NCBI RefSeq assembly: GCF_009932335.1
Contig: NZ_BLJF01000001.1
Location: 1-64,000 of the forward strand
DNA: 64,000 nucleotides
From: Pseudomonas asiatica
Lineage (GTDB): Bacteria; Pseudomonadota; Gammaproteobacteria; Pseudomonadales; Pseudomonadaceae
Reading direction: 5' to 3'
Shown: positions 8,842-16,493 of the stretch, piece after piece
Layout: each line of letters starts with the position of its first letter
Position numbering within the stretch: position 1 is the first letter of the stretch
Notes under the pieces: model-generated
Seen by the model: the letters and a program-made list of their open reading frames with translations, nothing else
What the model was told of the DNA's origin: nothing
Database searches by the model: none
Program-made: the position numbers and the translations under genes

Positions 8842-9054
8842 ATGTGTAACGACCAAGAGGATGGTCGCTCGGATGACCCAGGTTCCGCGCAAGTTAGAAC
8901 CGAGGATGAGGTCGAATACAGCGAGGAATTCGCCGCCATGATTCTGGAGCAGGAGGCGAAGGGCTGCTTTCAGGAAATTGATGTCGATGACATGCTCGCT
9001 CTGCTCGACCGCATGATCATCGAGGCCCAAGGCGTGGGGCGGAAACTACAGTGA
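8842..9054 (+). CDS. Small acidic protein of unknown function
   Basis: A 70-residue, strongly acidic protein starting MCNDQEDGRSDD. I prefer this ATG to an in-frame start 57 bases upstream, because GAGG at 8832-8835 is a good ribosome site. No cysteine motif or membrane segment is seen. The predicted helical tail (EEFAAMILEQEAKG and DVDDMLALLDRMI) suggests a small regulator or binding partner. It follows the nuclease-helicase operon by about 110 bp and ends before the convergent WYL gene. Confidence 0.5.
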   Translation: MCNDQEDGRSDDPGSAQVRTEDEVEYSEEFAAMILEQEAKGCFQEIDVDDMLALLDRMIIEAQGVGRKLQ

Positions 9055-9209
9055 CTGGGGACAAACCTGACTGTTGATACAGATGTCGTCAGCCGGTTTG
9101 GCTGAAATCCTCGACGGCTGGATCTCTTCTTGGCTGGCCGCGGGTGAGTCGTCCTCCGAATCGGGTTGAGCTGATACACCCGCGGCTGAACGAGCATGAG
9201 CCGGCCATC

Positions 9210-9234
9210 GACGAGGGGCGTCATGCCCCTCGTC
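9210..9234. terminator. Hairpin between converging genes
   Basis: A perfect 10-bp stem, GACGAGGGGC (9210-9219) and GCCCCTCGTC (9225-9234), with a 5-base loop. It lies between the end of the small acidic gene (+) and the end of the WYL gene (-). There is no convincing T tract on either side, so the terminator role is provisional. Confidence 0.45.
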
Positions 9235-9249
9235 TCAGAGATTTGAGCG

Positions 9250-10125
9250 TCAGTCATTCATCAGCCACGGCCTCAATTCCTTGAGGTTGCTCACTACAAC
9301 TTGCTGGGCCTCAGGGCTCGTCGCCAGGTTGCGCGGGTCGATCTGATAACGCTGCAACACATACTTCACCAAGGCCCTGCGGCTGGGCACCACTAATTGT
9401 CCTTGCGTCATCCCGAAGTCGGTTTCGATGATTGCCTTCTGTGCCTCGTTCAATCGCCCATCGGGCTCGAAGATAACCGGAATCTCGACATTCCAGTCTT
9501 CATCCAGCTCTCGTGTGTTCGGCGATTCGTCGAGTAGGTCCGGCTGCCCGCGCAGGCGGCTGAGCACGAAGTCGCGGTACTGGCCATTCTTTTCGCAGTA
9601 GGCCCGCACATGCCAGCGCATGCCGGTGTACACCAGCGTGTGAGGGGCGATGAGGCGAACCTCTACGTTCGGCGTATTGAACGACACGTACTCGGTTTCC
9701 AGGCGCAGGCCTTCGCGGCAGGCCTTGAGCAAGGGGCGCAGAATCTCCGGTCGAATGGGGCGATCCGGCACTTCCAACACCTTGGTGTGCGCATAGGCCA
9801 GTGCCAGTCCATCAATGTGCGGGGCACGCTCATTGTTCTGATAGAGCAGGTGTAAATAGGCGCTGGCACTGTCGTCGATGAACAGGGGTTTGAATTGCTT
9901 ACTCGGCACATACCCCTTGAGCTGCTTGTCATATGTCAAGTTTTTGGGCGCATGCTCGGTGATGTAGGTATTGATGTCCTTGGATGCCTGCTGGCGGCTG
10001 ATGCCAAAGCTCTGCATCAAGTGCCCCGTGGTCAGCCTGCCTTCCCACCAGGCAACGGTCTCGATCAAACGATAGCGAAGTGCCAGGTCCCAGCGTACCT
10101 GTTCAACGGATTGCTTGCGTTTCAT
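9250..10125 (-). CDS. WYL-domain transcriptional regulator (BrxR/CapW-like)
   Basis: A 291-residue regulator. Residues about 10-75 are a winged helix-turn-helix (FGISRQQASKDINTY), about 132-195 a WYL ligand-binding domain (APHTLVYTGMRWHVRAYCE, SRLRG), and about 200-291 a C-terminal extension like that of BrxR and CapW, which repress BREX, CBASS and other defence operons until a signal is sensed. The box TTTACCTGTATAA lies 24 bases upstream of its ATG, so autoregulation is likely. The same box stands at two other control regions in this island. Gene, box and a divergent small membrane gene form a module whose 5' half is duplicated near 19 kb. Confidence 0.9.
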   Translation of the reverse strand: MKRKQSVEQVRWDLALRYRLIETVAWWEGRLTTGHLMQSFGISRQQASKDINTYITEHAPKNLTYDKQLKGYVPSKQFKPLFIDDSASAYLHLLYQNNERAPHIDGLALAYAHTKVLEVPDRPIRPEILRPLLKACREGLRLETEYVSFNTPNVEVRLIAPHTLVYTGMRWHVRAYCEKNGQYRDFVLSRLRGQPDLLDESPNTRELDEDWNVEIPVIFEPDGRLNEAQKAIIETDFGMTQGQLVVPSRRALVKYVLQRYQIDPRNLATSPEAQQVVVSNLKELRPWLMND

Positions 10126-10148
10126 ACCCTCTCCATGTGCGCGAATAC

Positions 10149-10161
10149 TTTACCTGTATAA
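10149..10161. promoter_or_regulatory. Candidate WYL-regulator operator, copy 2
   Basis: TTTACCTGTATAA between the WYL gene (-) and the small membrane-coil gene (+), with short dyad flanks ACTT/AAGT. Similarity with the copy near 19 kb continues through TCTACATTCTAGAC and TACATATCGT, so the wider promoter is shared as well. Confidence 0.6.
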
Positions 10162-10244
10162 GTCTACATTCTAGACCTGTCGTTTATCACTACATATCGT
10201 TTGTCTGTCTTCGAAATAAATTGAAGTCACGAAAGGATGTGGAC

Positions 10245-10505
10245 ATGACTATGTCTGAAGCGGTTTCGACAGGGGCTTTGGTGTTGATCGGGGTGATCCT
10301 GACGGTGCTCCTGATGCAGTACCTGAGGTTGCGAGAAATCTGGCACGTGGCACTCGCCTGCCGCAAGGACGCGCGTTGGGCGCAGATTTGGGAGATGGAA
10401 AACCGGGAGCTGCGCTCGGCACTGCGTGCCGAGAAAGCGCACATCGAGCAGTTGCACAGAAAGCTGGCGATTTTGCAGGACCTGATCTGCGCACAAGAGC
10501 GCTAA
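10245..10505 (+). CDS. Small membrane protein with C-terminal coiled coil
   Basis: An 86-residue protein: an N-terminal transmembrane helix (residues about 9-26, STGALVLIGVILTVLLMQ) and a long charged helix (MENRELRSALRAEKAHIEQL) that looks like a coiled coil. GAAAGGA sits about 7 bases before the ATG. It is divergent from the WYL gene and lies 8 bases before the ADP-ribosylglycohydrolase-like gene, so it probably heads that operon. Its first 20 residues and promoter reappear as a decayed copy at 19140. Function unknown; a membrane anchor or sensor subunit is plausible. Confidence 0.65.
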   Translation: MTMSEAVSTGALVLIGVILTVLLMQYLRLREIWHVALACRKDARWAQIWEMENRELRSALRAEKAHIEQLHRKLAILQDLICAQER

Positions 10506-10513
10506 GGGAAGGC

Positions 10514-11566
10514 ATGAACAGAGTTGAACGGATCAAAGGCTGCCTGCTGGGTGGCGCTGTTGGAGACGCGCTTGGCGCCCCCGTGGAGTTTCTTGAGTGG
10601 CCCGTCATCGAGGCCAGGTTCGGTGCGCAGGGCATCACTGATTTTTCCCAGGCTTACGGCACCATCGGTGCCATCAGCGACCATACGCAAATGATGCTGT
10701 TCACCGCAGAAGGCCTGCTGCGGGCTTTTGTGCTCGGCAGCTCACGGCAGGCATGCCATGTGCCCAGCGTTATTCACCACGCATTGCTGCGCTGGCTTAC
10801 GACCCAGGATTACCCCTCGCGGACTCCGGTCGTCACAGATGGCTGGTTGATCAAGCAAGTGGAGCTGTGGTCGCGCCGCGCCCCCGACGCAACCTGCCTG
10901 AATGCACTCAGGAGCAGCGGGCGGCTGGGTGCGATTGCCGAAAACGACAGCAAAGGCTGCGGTGCCTTGGTACGCGTTGCACCCTGTGCGTTCTTTGCCA
11001 ACGCATTCGACTACGCAGCGCAGTCTGGGCGACTGACGCACGGGCATCCGACTGCCTACCTGGCGGCTGGGCTGTTCGCCGACATGCTTCAGCGTATTGT
11101 CGATCGGCAAGGCAGCCTGGAACACGCCGTAACGCAAAGTTTGGCCCGGTACGGGAAAGTGCCTGGGATGGAAGAGATTTGCAGCCTTGTCGAGCGCGTG
11201 TTGTTCTTCTTTTACGAGGGCTATGCACCCACCCCGCAACGCATTGACGATTTTGCCGGTGGCTGGGCTGCCGAACAGGTGCTGGCGATTGCCCTGTGGT
11301 GCGCGCTGACGGCACGCTCATTCGAAGAAGGGGTGATCATGGCGGTGAATCACAGTGGCGATAGCAACAGCACTGGGCTTGTCGCCGGGCACTTGTTGGG
11401 TGCCCAGTATGGTGCTGCTGCCATTCCTGCCCGCTGGTTCGAACGCCTGGAACTGCGCCAGGTGATCGTGCAGGTAGCCGAGGATCTTGAGCGTGTTCCA
11501 CGTGATTACTGCGGGGTTGGTGGCGCGTTCGACGAGCAGATCGAATTGGCTTATCCGGGCAGTTGA
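10514..11566 (+). CDS. ADP-ribosylglycohydrolase-family protein with altered metal-site motifs
   Basis: A 350-residue protein of the DraG/ARH fold: GCLLGGAVGDALGAPVEF at the N-terminus, the SDHTQM motif at residues 55-60 and NHSGDSNSTG at 279-288. The family removes ADP-ribose from proteins or nucleic acids using two metal ions held by aspartates in a T-D-D-T type motif and a G-D-x-D-x-T-G type motif. Here the second aspartate of each is replaced (His57, Asn285). It may have changed activity or be a binding protein. The ATG at 10514 follows the membrane-coil gene by 8 bases. In an island like this it could reverse or sense phage- or toxin-linked ADP-ribosylation (inference). Confidence 0.85.
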   Translation: MNRVERIKGCLLGGAVGDALGAPVEFLEWPVIEARFGAQGITDFSQAYGTIGAISDHTQMMLFTAEGLLRAFVLGSSRQACHVPSVIHHALLRWLTTQDYPSRTPVVTDGWLIKQVELWSRRAPDATCLNALRSSGRLGAIAENDSKGCGALVRVAPCAFFANAFDYAAQSGRLTHGHPTAYLAAGLFADMLQRIVDRQGSLEHAVTQSLARYGKVPGMEEICSLVERVLFFFYEGYAPTPQRIDDFAGGWAAEQVLAIALWCALTARSFEEGVIMAVNHSGDSNSTGLVAGHLLGAQYGAAAIPARWFERLELRQVIVQVAEDLERVPRDYCGVGGAFDEQIELAYPGS

Positions 11567-11608
11567 ATGCACCGATGGCAATACATCAGCGAACCAAGGA
11601 GCTTTAGA

Positions 11609-11809
11609 ATGCCCATCAGACCCAGGCCCTTCACCTTTGAATGTGAAGGATGCGGTTGGACAAAGACAGTGGCACCGCAAAGTGATGCGCTGATGCCCGG
11701 CGAGTGGTTTGACCAGTGCCCGAGGTGCGGGAGCAAGGCACTGAAGATGCGCACCGCAGGGTGGCTTGAAGGGGCGTTGGCGGAGTTGCTGGCGCGGCGG
11801 CGATTTTGA
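11609..11809 (+). CDS. Small zinc-ribbon protein
   Basis: 66 residues, MPIRPRPFTFECEGCGW and a second pair in QCPRCGSKAL, giving a CxxC...CxxC zinc ribbon followed by a helical tail. AAGGAG at 11596-11601 supports the ATG at 11609. It lies 42 bp after the ADP-ribosylglycohydrolase-like gene and is likely in its operon. Such ribbons bind nucleic acid or proteins; no specific role can be assigned. Confidence 0.65.
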   Translation: MPIRPRPFTFECEGCGWTKTVAPQSDALMPGEWFDQCPRCGSKALKMRTAGWLEGALAELLARRRF

Positions 11810-11816
11810 GCGCACA

Positions 11817-11866
11817 GGCCAGGGTTCAGCGCCCTGGCCAGCAACGGCCTGCCAGCAGGCAGGCCG
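11817..11866. terminator. Double hairpin between converging operons
   Basis: Two adjacent perfect stems: GGCCAGGG/CCCTGGCC (11817-11839) and CGGCCTGC/GCAGGCCG (11845-11866). They lie between the end of the zinc-ribbon gene (+) and the end of the dynamin operon (-), where a two-way terminator is expected. T tracts are weak. Confidence 0.55.
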
Positions 11867-11894
11867 GGGTTAGTAACACGCTGTGTGCCGGCGT

Positions 11895-14240
11895 TTAGCG
11901 GCGTATTCGAGTGCGAAGGAAGTCATCAGACTCGACAGAGGTTCTGGTGCGAACGAGTTCGCAAACCTCCAGGGCTTTTCTAGCTGCCAGCTTGAGCGTT
12001 CGACGAAGGCCTTCGCATTCATCAACGAGTTTTTCCAGCCCGGAAGAATCGAACATTTGCTCAGAGATGGGGAATGCTCGATCAATTCTGTCAAACAGCG
12101 CCGTTCCGCCTATTTCCAGCGCATCTAGCTTGAACGCATTGAACTCGCCCTTGCGGCCTTCCAGTTGCGCAATATCGGCCTGGATGGCCTGCTTGTAGGC
12201 ATCGAATACGGTATCGAGCTTGCTGTTAACCTTGCCGACTACATCCACTTTACGGTTGATCGAGCGCAGGAACTGCTCGAACGTCAGGCCGCTGGAGGGG
12301 TAGTCTTTCTTGCGCGTGGACGAATAGGCGCACATGCCGGCGTACTCGATACCCGCGAAACTCAGGTCGTCGGCTACTTGCTCCATGATCTCAAGAATAT
12401 CGTCCTGAGACTTCACATCCGCCTTGTTCAACACGATATACAGCGACTCTGCGCGGAACGGCGTGGACTCGATGAACTCGATGTCGGACTGGTCGATGGT
12501 CCCGGCCGGGTCAAGGCCGATGACCCAGACCAGCGCCGAGGCCTGATTGACCAGGGAGGCTGCAGTGCTGCGGTCGGAGGCCGCGGCCCCACCCGTGGTA
12601 CCCGGATTGTAGCCGGGCGTATCGATGATGCACAGGTTGCCGAACAGCTCCGGGTCCATGGGAACCTTGACGCTGATGAAGGGCAGGATGCGCCGCAGGT
12701 CGAAGCCGAAGGCCTGAACATATTCGTGGCACATCGACGCGTACAGGCTGGGCTCCAGGTCGATGGCCCCACCGTTATACGAATAGCCCTTGATCCGGGT
12801 TTCTTCGGAGCACACCACGTAGCTGGGGACCACGGTCACCGGGTTGATGCCGGTCGCCAACTTCACGCTCGGGTTACGGATGAAGCTGTTGACGAACGCC
12901 GACTTTCCGCTGCTGAAACCACCCGCAATGCTCAGGATGGTTTTGCCGGCAATGCTCGGGAAGTTGTTCAGCATCTGCATCTCGGCGAGGATCGCCTGCA
13001 TGTCGAGCACTGCTTGGGCTTCACCGGCCAACGACGATTCTCGGCTGGCGAACTCCATGTAGTCGTGGTTGATCAGGTCGGCGAATTTGGCCAGCTCTTC
13101 ATTACCGGGCGGTTGCTGGGCCAGGACTTTGCTCACCAGGGAAAATTTCTCGGTTAGCGACAGGTGCTGCTTGTTGATGTCGGCGTAGTTGTCTTCCAGG
13201 TGCTGCTGGGAGGCCTTCAGTTGTTCGGTCAGGCTTTCCAGTAGGTCGACGTTCTGCTCCGTGGAAATCAACTGGTTCTTATGTTCCTCCAGGTACGTCT
13301 CCAGCTCGGCAATTTGTGCCAGCGCCTGTGCCTTGCGTTCCTCCAGCTCGGCCGCATTGGCTCGTTCTGCCTGCAACTGGGTTGTTAGCGCTTCATTGTC
13401 CGACTCCAGCGAGTCGATCTGTAGAGCCTGCCCGGTGCACTGTTCGGCCAACTGCTGTTTGGCGTCGTTCAGTGCTTCGATCTGCTGTTGCGCGTCCGAG
13501 AGGGTGTGCCCAAGTTCAGCGATACGCTGTTCTTTTTCCACCAGCGCCTGCTTACGATCTGCTAGCTGCTGTTGAAGGGTGGCGATCTCGGCAAGCGCCT
13601 GGTCCTTGCGTGCTTCCAGCTCTGCCGTATTGGCCTGTTCTGCCTGCAACTGGTCGCTGAGCGTCTCATTGCGCGACTCCAGCGTGCGGATCTGCTCAGT
13701 TTGCTCGGCGCACTGCTCGGTCAACCGCTGTTTGACGTTGTTCAGCGCTTCGATCTGCTGTCGAGTATCGGCCAGGGTGTGCTGGAGTTCCTGAATGCAC
13801 CGCTCTTTGTCGACAAGCTCCTGCTTGTGATCGGCAAGGTGCTCTTCGAGCCCTGCGATCTGGGTCATGGCCTGAGCCTGCCGCTCTTCCAGATCCTTGG
13901 CGTACACCTTGGCCTGGGCCAGTGCGAGCATAGCCTTCTGGAGCTTGCCCTTCTCCTGCGCTAACGCTTCGGAGGTTGAGGCCAAATTGGCTGTTTCAAG
14001 CTGCAACGCATCGACTAGCGAGCCGTTGCGCGATTTTAGCTCGCCGATTTCGTCGTTCTGGCCCGCGCACAGCGCGGACAATTGCTGATTTGTGCTGAAA
14101 AACGTGTCGAGCTGGTACTGGGCATCATCCAGGTGGCCCTGAAGTTCAGCTGCCAGCTTCTTGCGTTTGAACTGCCAGAAGCGGGACAGCGACTCCAGCG
14201 TCGAGCGTGCCTGTTCATGAATGGCTGGCGGGTTGCTCAC
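11895..14240 (-). CDS. Dynamin-like GTPase with long repeated coiled coil (third gene of operon)
   Basis: 781 residues. Residues about 30-375 are almost all coiled coil, including two full 91-residue repeats and a partial third. A GTPase domain follows: P-loop GGFSSGKS at 440-447, switch DTPGYN at 540-545, NKAD at 605-608. The C-terminus is helical. Bacterial dynamin-like proteins bind and remodel membranes, and multi-dynamin operons of the LeoA/LeoBC (Eleos) type protect against phage. The start overlaps the upstream dynamin stop by 4 bases (ATGA), so the two are translated together. The coil may set the spacing between GTPase heads or reach from membrane to cytoplasm (inference). Confidence 0.85.
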   Translation of the reverse strand: MSNPPAIHEQARSTLESLSRFWQFKRKKLAAELQGHLDDAQYQLDTFFSTNQQLSALCAGQNDEIGELKSRNGSLVDALQLETANLASTSEALAQEKGKLQKAMLALAQAKVYAKDLEERQAQAMTQIAGLEEHLADHKQELVDKERCIQELQHTLADTRQQIEALNNVKQRLTEQCAEQTEQIRTLESRNETLSDQLQAEQANTAELEARKDQALAEIATLQQQLADRKQALVEKEQRIAELGHTLSDAQQQIEALNDAKQQLAEQCTGQALQIDSLESDNEALTTQLQAERANAAELEERKAQALAQIAELETYLEEHKNQLISTEQNVDLLESLTEQLKASQQHLEDNYADINKQHLSLTEKFSLVSKVLAQQPPGNEELAKFADLINHDYMEFASRESSLAGEAQAVLDMQAILAEMQMLNNFPSIAGKTILSIAGGFSSGKSAFVNSFIRNPSVKLATGINPVTVVPSYVVCSEETRIKGYSYNGGAIDLEPSLYASMCHEYVQAFGFDLRRILPFISVKVPMDPELFGNLCIIDTPGYNPGTTGGAAASDRSTAASLVNQASALVWVIGLDPAGTIDQSDIEFIESTPFRAESLYIVLNKADVKSQDDILEIMEQVADDLSFAGIEYAGMCAYSSTRKKDYPSSGLTFEQFLRSINRKVDVVGKVNSKLDTVFDAYKQAIQADIAQLEGRKGEFNAFKLDALEIGGTALFDRIDRAFPISEQMFDSSGLEKLVDECEGLRRTLKLAARKALEVCELVRTRTSVESDDFLRTRIRR
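13263..13892 (-). repeat. 91-residue (273-bp) coiled-coil repeats inside the dynamin gene
   Basis: Residues 117-207 and 208-298 are two copies of one unit, starting LEERQAQAMTQI and LEARKDQALAEI, and a third copy starts at 299 (LEERKAQALAQI) and fades by about 326. Landmarks such as QQIEALN, EQC and LES.NE recur at the same spacing. 91 residues is exactly 13 heptads, so gain or loss of a copy keeps the coil in register. A more diverged remnant (CAGQNDEIGELKSRN) lies before copy 1. Confidence 0.8.
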
Positions 14241-16480
14241 AGGGTGACCTCTTCGGCCTTGCGTGCCAGACGTTCAAGCCGGTCAATGGTTTGAGCCGCG
14301 TTGTCGACCTGATCCTTGAGCACATTGATCCGGCGTTGAATCTCATCGACGAAGGAGTTGGAGATGGTGGAAGGTGCGTTGCGTTCAACATCGTTGATGA
14401 ACGAACTGATCTTGCTTTTGACCTTGCTACCCAACGAGCCGATGAAGTCATCGGCGGCATCCTTGAAACGTTCGGCCTCGTAGCCCTTGAGCGTGCCGTT
14501 GCTTTTCAGGGAGTCAGGCAACGGAATGCCCAAATCAAAGTCATCGTCAGGAATCGATTGAATGATCGAAAGAATCGCGAGCTTGATCATTTGCGCATTG
14601 GCATCCTGTTCAAGCACCTCACGGATCTTCGGCGTGAGGGTCCGGGCCAGTTCTTCGTTCAACCCGCGATGAGAGCTCTCCACCTTGGCGCCCAGCTCAT
14701 CCTGGATGTCGTTCATGAACTCGTTGATGGTGGAGATGACCTGACTACTGATGATCTTGGAGCGGACGACCGTTTTCTCGGTAGTGCCGCCGCCCCAAAG
14801 CTTGCGGGCAAACCAGCTGCCAACCCCAGGGTTGTCGACGACAATGGTTTCACTGAAAGAGCCTTCCGCGTCTTTGACAGTGGACTGCGTCTCGCGAAGC
14901 AATTGCGCAGCTGTCTTGCGCATGTCGTCACGCAACTTCTGGCGGTAGTCGGCCATGGTGTATTTGAAGCTGACATCCAGTTCCAGCGAGAGATCCAGTC
15001 GCTTCGATTCCAGCGAAGCCAGTTGTTCGTCCAGCTGATCGACGTTGGCGTTCTTGATCTGGATGACCTGGTTGCGTGCCAGGGTGATGATCAGCGCCTT
15101 GAATGCCTCAAGGTTCTTTTGTTTGCGAACCATCAGGTTGGCGATTTTTTCCCGCGTGATCTCCATTTTCTTCTCGCGGACCTGGGCAAGCATGGCGTTG
15201 ATCGCGTCAATGTTTGCCAAGCTGTCCAGGCTGCTCAACGACAGTGCCTGGTTGTCACGAGTGAAGTAATCCGGGTAATCGGTGGACAGGTTGTCCCAGG
15301 TCACCTGCTCGTTCGAGTCCCAGGTTTCGGGCGTTTCGAAGCGGCGGTTGAGGCTGTGGCACAAGCCGGAGCTATGCAGCAGGTTACGGTGTACTGATCC
15401 GATCAGGTTGTCGAACACCGAGCCCACTTCCGGGCTGCTCATCTTGAGGTCTGCAAGGGTGCTCTGTGCCCGTGCCGACAGCTGGGCACGGATGGCTTCC
15501 ACGGCATCGCTCAAGCGCGCGCGTTTTTCGCTGCCGTACAGTTGTGTGTCGATCTGGCTGGCCACCAGTACCAGTTCCTGAATGCCCTCCTTCTGGGTAA
15601 TGCGCCCCATCACCTCAAGGTCTTGCTCGTTGAGGAACTGGCCGGCCGGGCTGACGATGAACACCACGTCGCAGGTTTTCAGCAATTCGACCGTGCGCTC
15701 TTCGCGCGACTGGACCGGATCGTTCATGCCGGGGGTATCGATGATGCATATATCGCGCAGTGCCTCCAGCGGCATGGCGACATGAACCGTCTTGGTGAAC
15801 GGCATGTATGTGCCGTCGGCACCGACATAGTTGTGCAAAAGCGCCGCCAGCTCTTTCGGGTTACCTGCCTGAATCTCGCTGTGCAGGTGCAGGGTGGCTG
15901 CATCGAGCTCTGACTTCTTCATGCGCTGGAACTGGTCGTATGCCGCGAACAAGCCTTCTTCGCGTTGCAGTTCGCTCAAGGCTTTTTTATCGGCCATGCT
16001 CGTCAGCTGCGCCATATCGAGGGGTGCGCCATTGGCCTGGGCGCTTCGACGCTTCACCAGTTCTTCCAGACATTCGCGCTTGCGCGTGGCCAGGCGTTGC
16101 TCGAACTGGTCCGATTTGAAGCGGATCGCGGCGATGTCCGTTTCGCTGTAGAACTCAACCTTGGCCTGGAACACTTCGCCCCAGGTAATGGTGGTCAGTG
16201 CAGCGGTCATGGGCGTTGCGGCCTTGGGCAGGATCGGCTCGCCATTAAAAATCAGCGCATTGAGCAGCGATGACTTTCCGGCTTTCACACGGCCAACAAT
16301 ACCGATGTTCATCAGCCGGTTCTGGTCCTGCAGCGTCTGGCATGCTTGCGCGAGCTGTTGCGGTTGGTCGATGCCGTTCAGCCGCTTGAACTGCTCGATT
16401 TCGCGCTCAAACAGGTCCTGGTTGCTTGCTGCCAGCGTGTGCAGGCTTTCGCTAAAAGCGACGAGTGATTGGTAATCCAT
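14237..16480 (-). CDS. Dynamin-like GTPase (second gene of operon)
   Basis: 747 residues. The P-loop is GRVKAGKSSLLNAL at 63-76, a threonine-containing switch ATPMTAALTT follows at 88-97, and DTPGMNDP stands at 248-255. The usual NKxD base-recognition motif is replaced by ASQID, as in several bacterial dynamins. The rest is a helical stalk of the Toc/LeoA kind, with a short glycine-rich break (GSWFARKLWGGGTTEK) that could be a membrane-binding paddle. It lies 13 bp after the first dynamin gene and overlaps the third by 4 bases. Together they suggest a heteromeric membrane-remodelling complex. Confidence 0.85.
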   Translation of the reverse strand: MDYQSLVAFSESLHTLAASNQDLFEREIEQFKRLNGIDQPQQLAQACQTLQDQNRLMNIGIVGRVKAGKSSLLNALIFNGEPILPKAATPMTAALTTITWGEVFQAKVEFYSETDIAAIRFKSDQFEQRLATRKRECLEELVKRRSAQANGAPLDMAQLTSMADKKALSELQREEGLFAAYDQFQRMKKSELDAATLHLHSEIQAGNPKELAALLHNYVGADGTYMPFTKTVHVAMPLEALRDICIIDTPGMNDPVQSREERTVELLKTCDVVFIVSPAGQFLNEQDLEVMGRITQKEGIQELVLVASQIDTQLYGSEKRARLSDAVEAIRAQLSARAQSTLADLKMSSPEVGSVFDNLIGSVHRNLLHSSGLCHSLNRRFETPETWDSNEQVTWDNLSTDYPDYFTRDNQALSLSSLDSLANIDAINAMLAQVREKKMEITREKIANLMVRKQKNLEAFKALIITLARNQVIQIKNANVDQLDEQLASLESKRLDLSLELDVSFKYTMADYRQKLRDDMRKTAAQLLRETQSTVKDAEGSFSETIVVDNPGVGSWFARKLWGGGTTEKTVVRSKIISSQVISTINEFMNDIQDELGAKVESSHRGLNEELARTLTPKIREVLEQDANAQMIKLAILSIIQSIPDDDFDLGIPLPDSLKSNGTLKGYEAERFKDAADDFIGSLGSKVKSKISSFINDVERNAPSTISNSFVDEIQRRINVLKDQVDNAAQTIDRLERLARKAEEVTL

Positions 16481-16493
16481 TAGGTCGTTCGCC

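Noticed and set aside
12165..13964. Long plus-strand frames opposite the coiled-coil dynamin
   Set aside because: They mirror the repeated coil on the other strand; composition is that of antisense frames.
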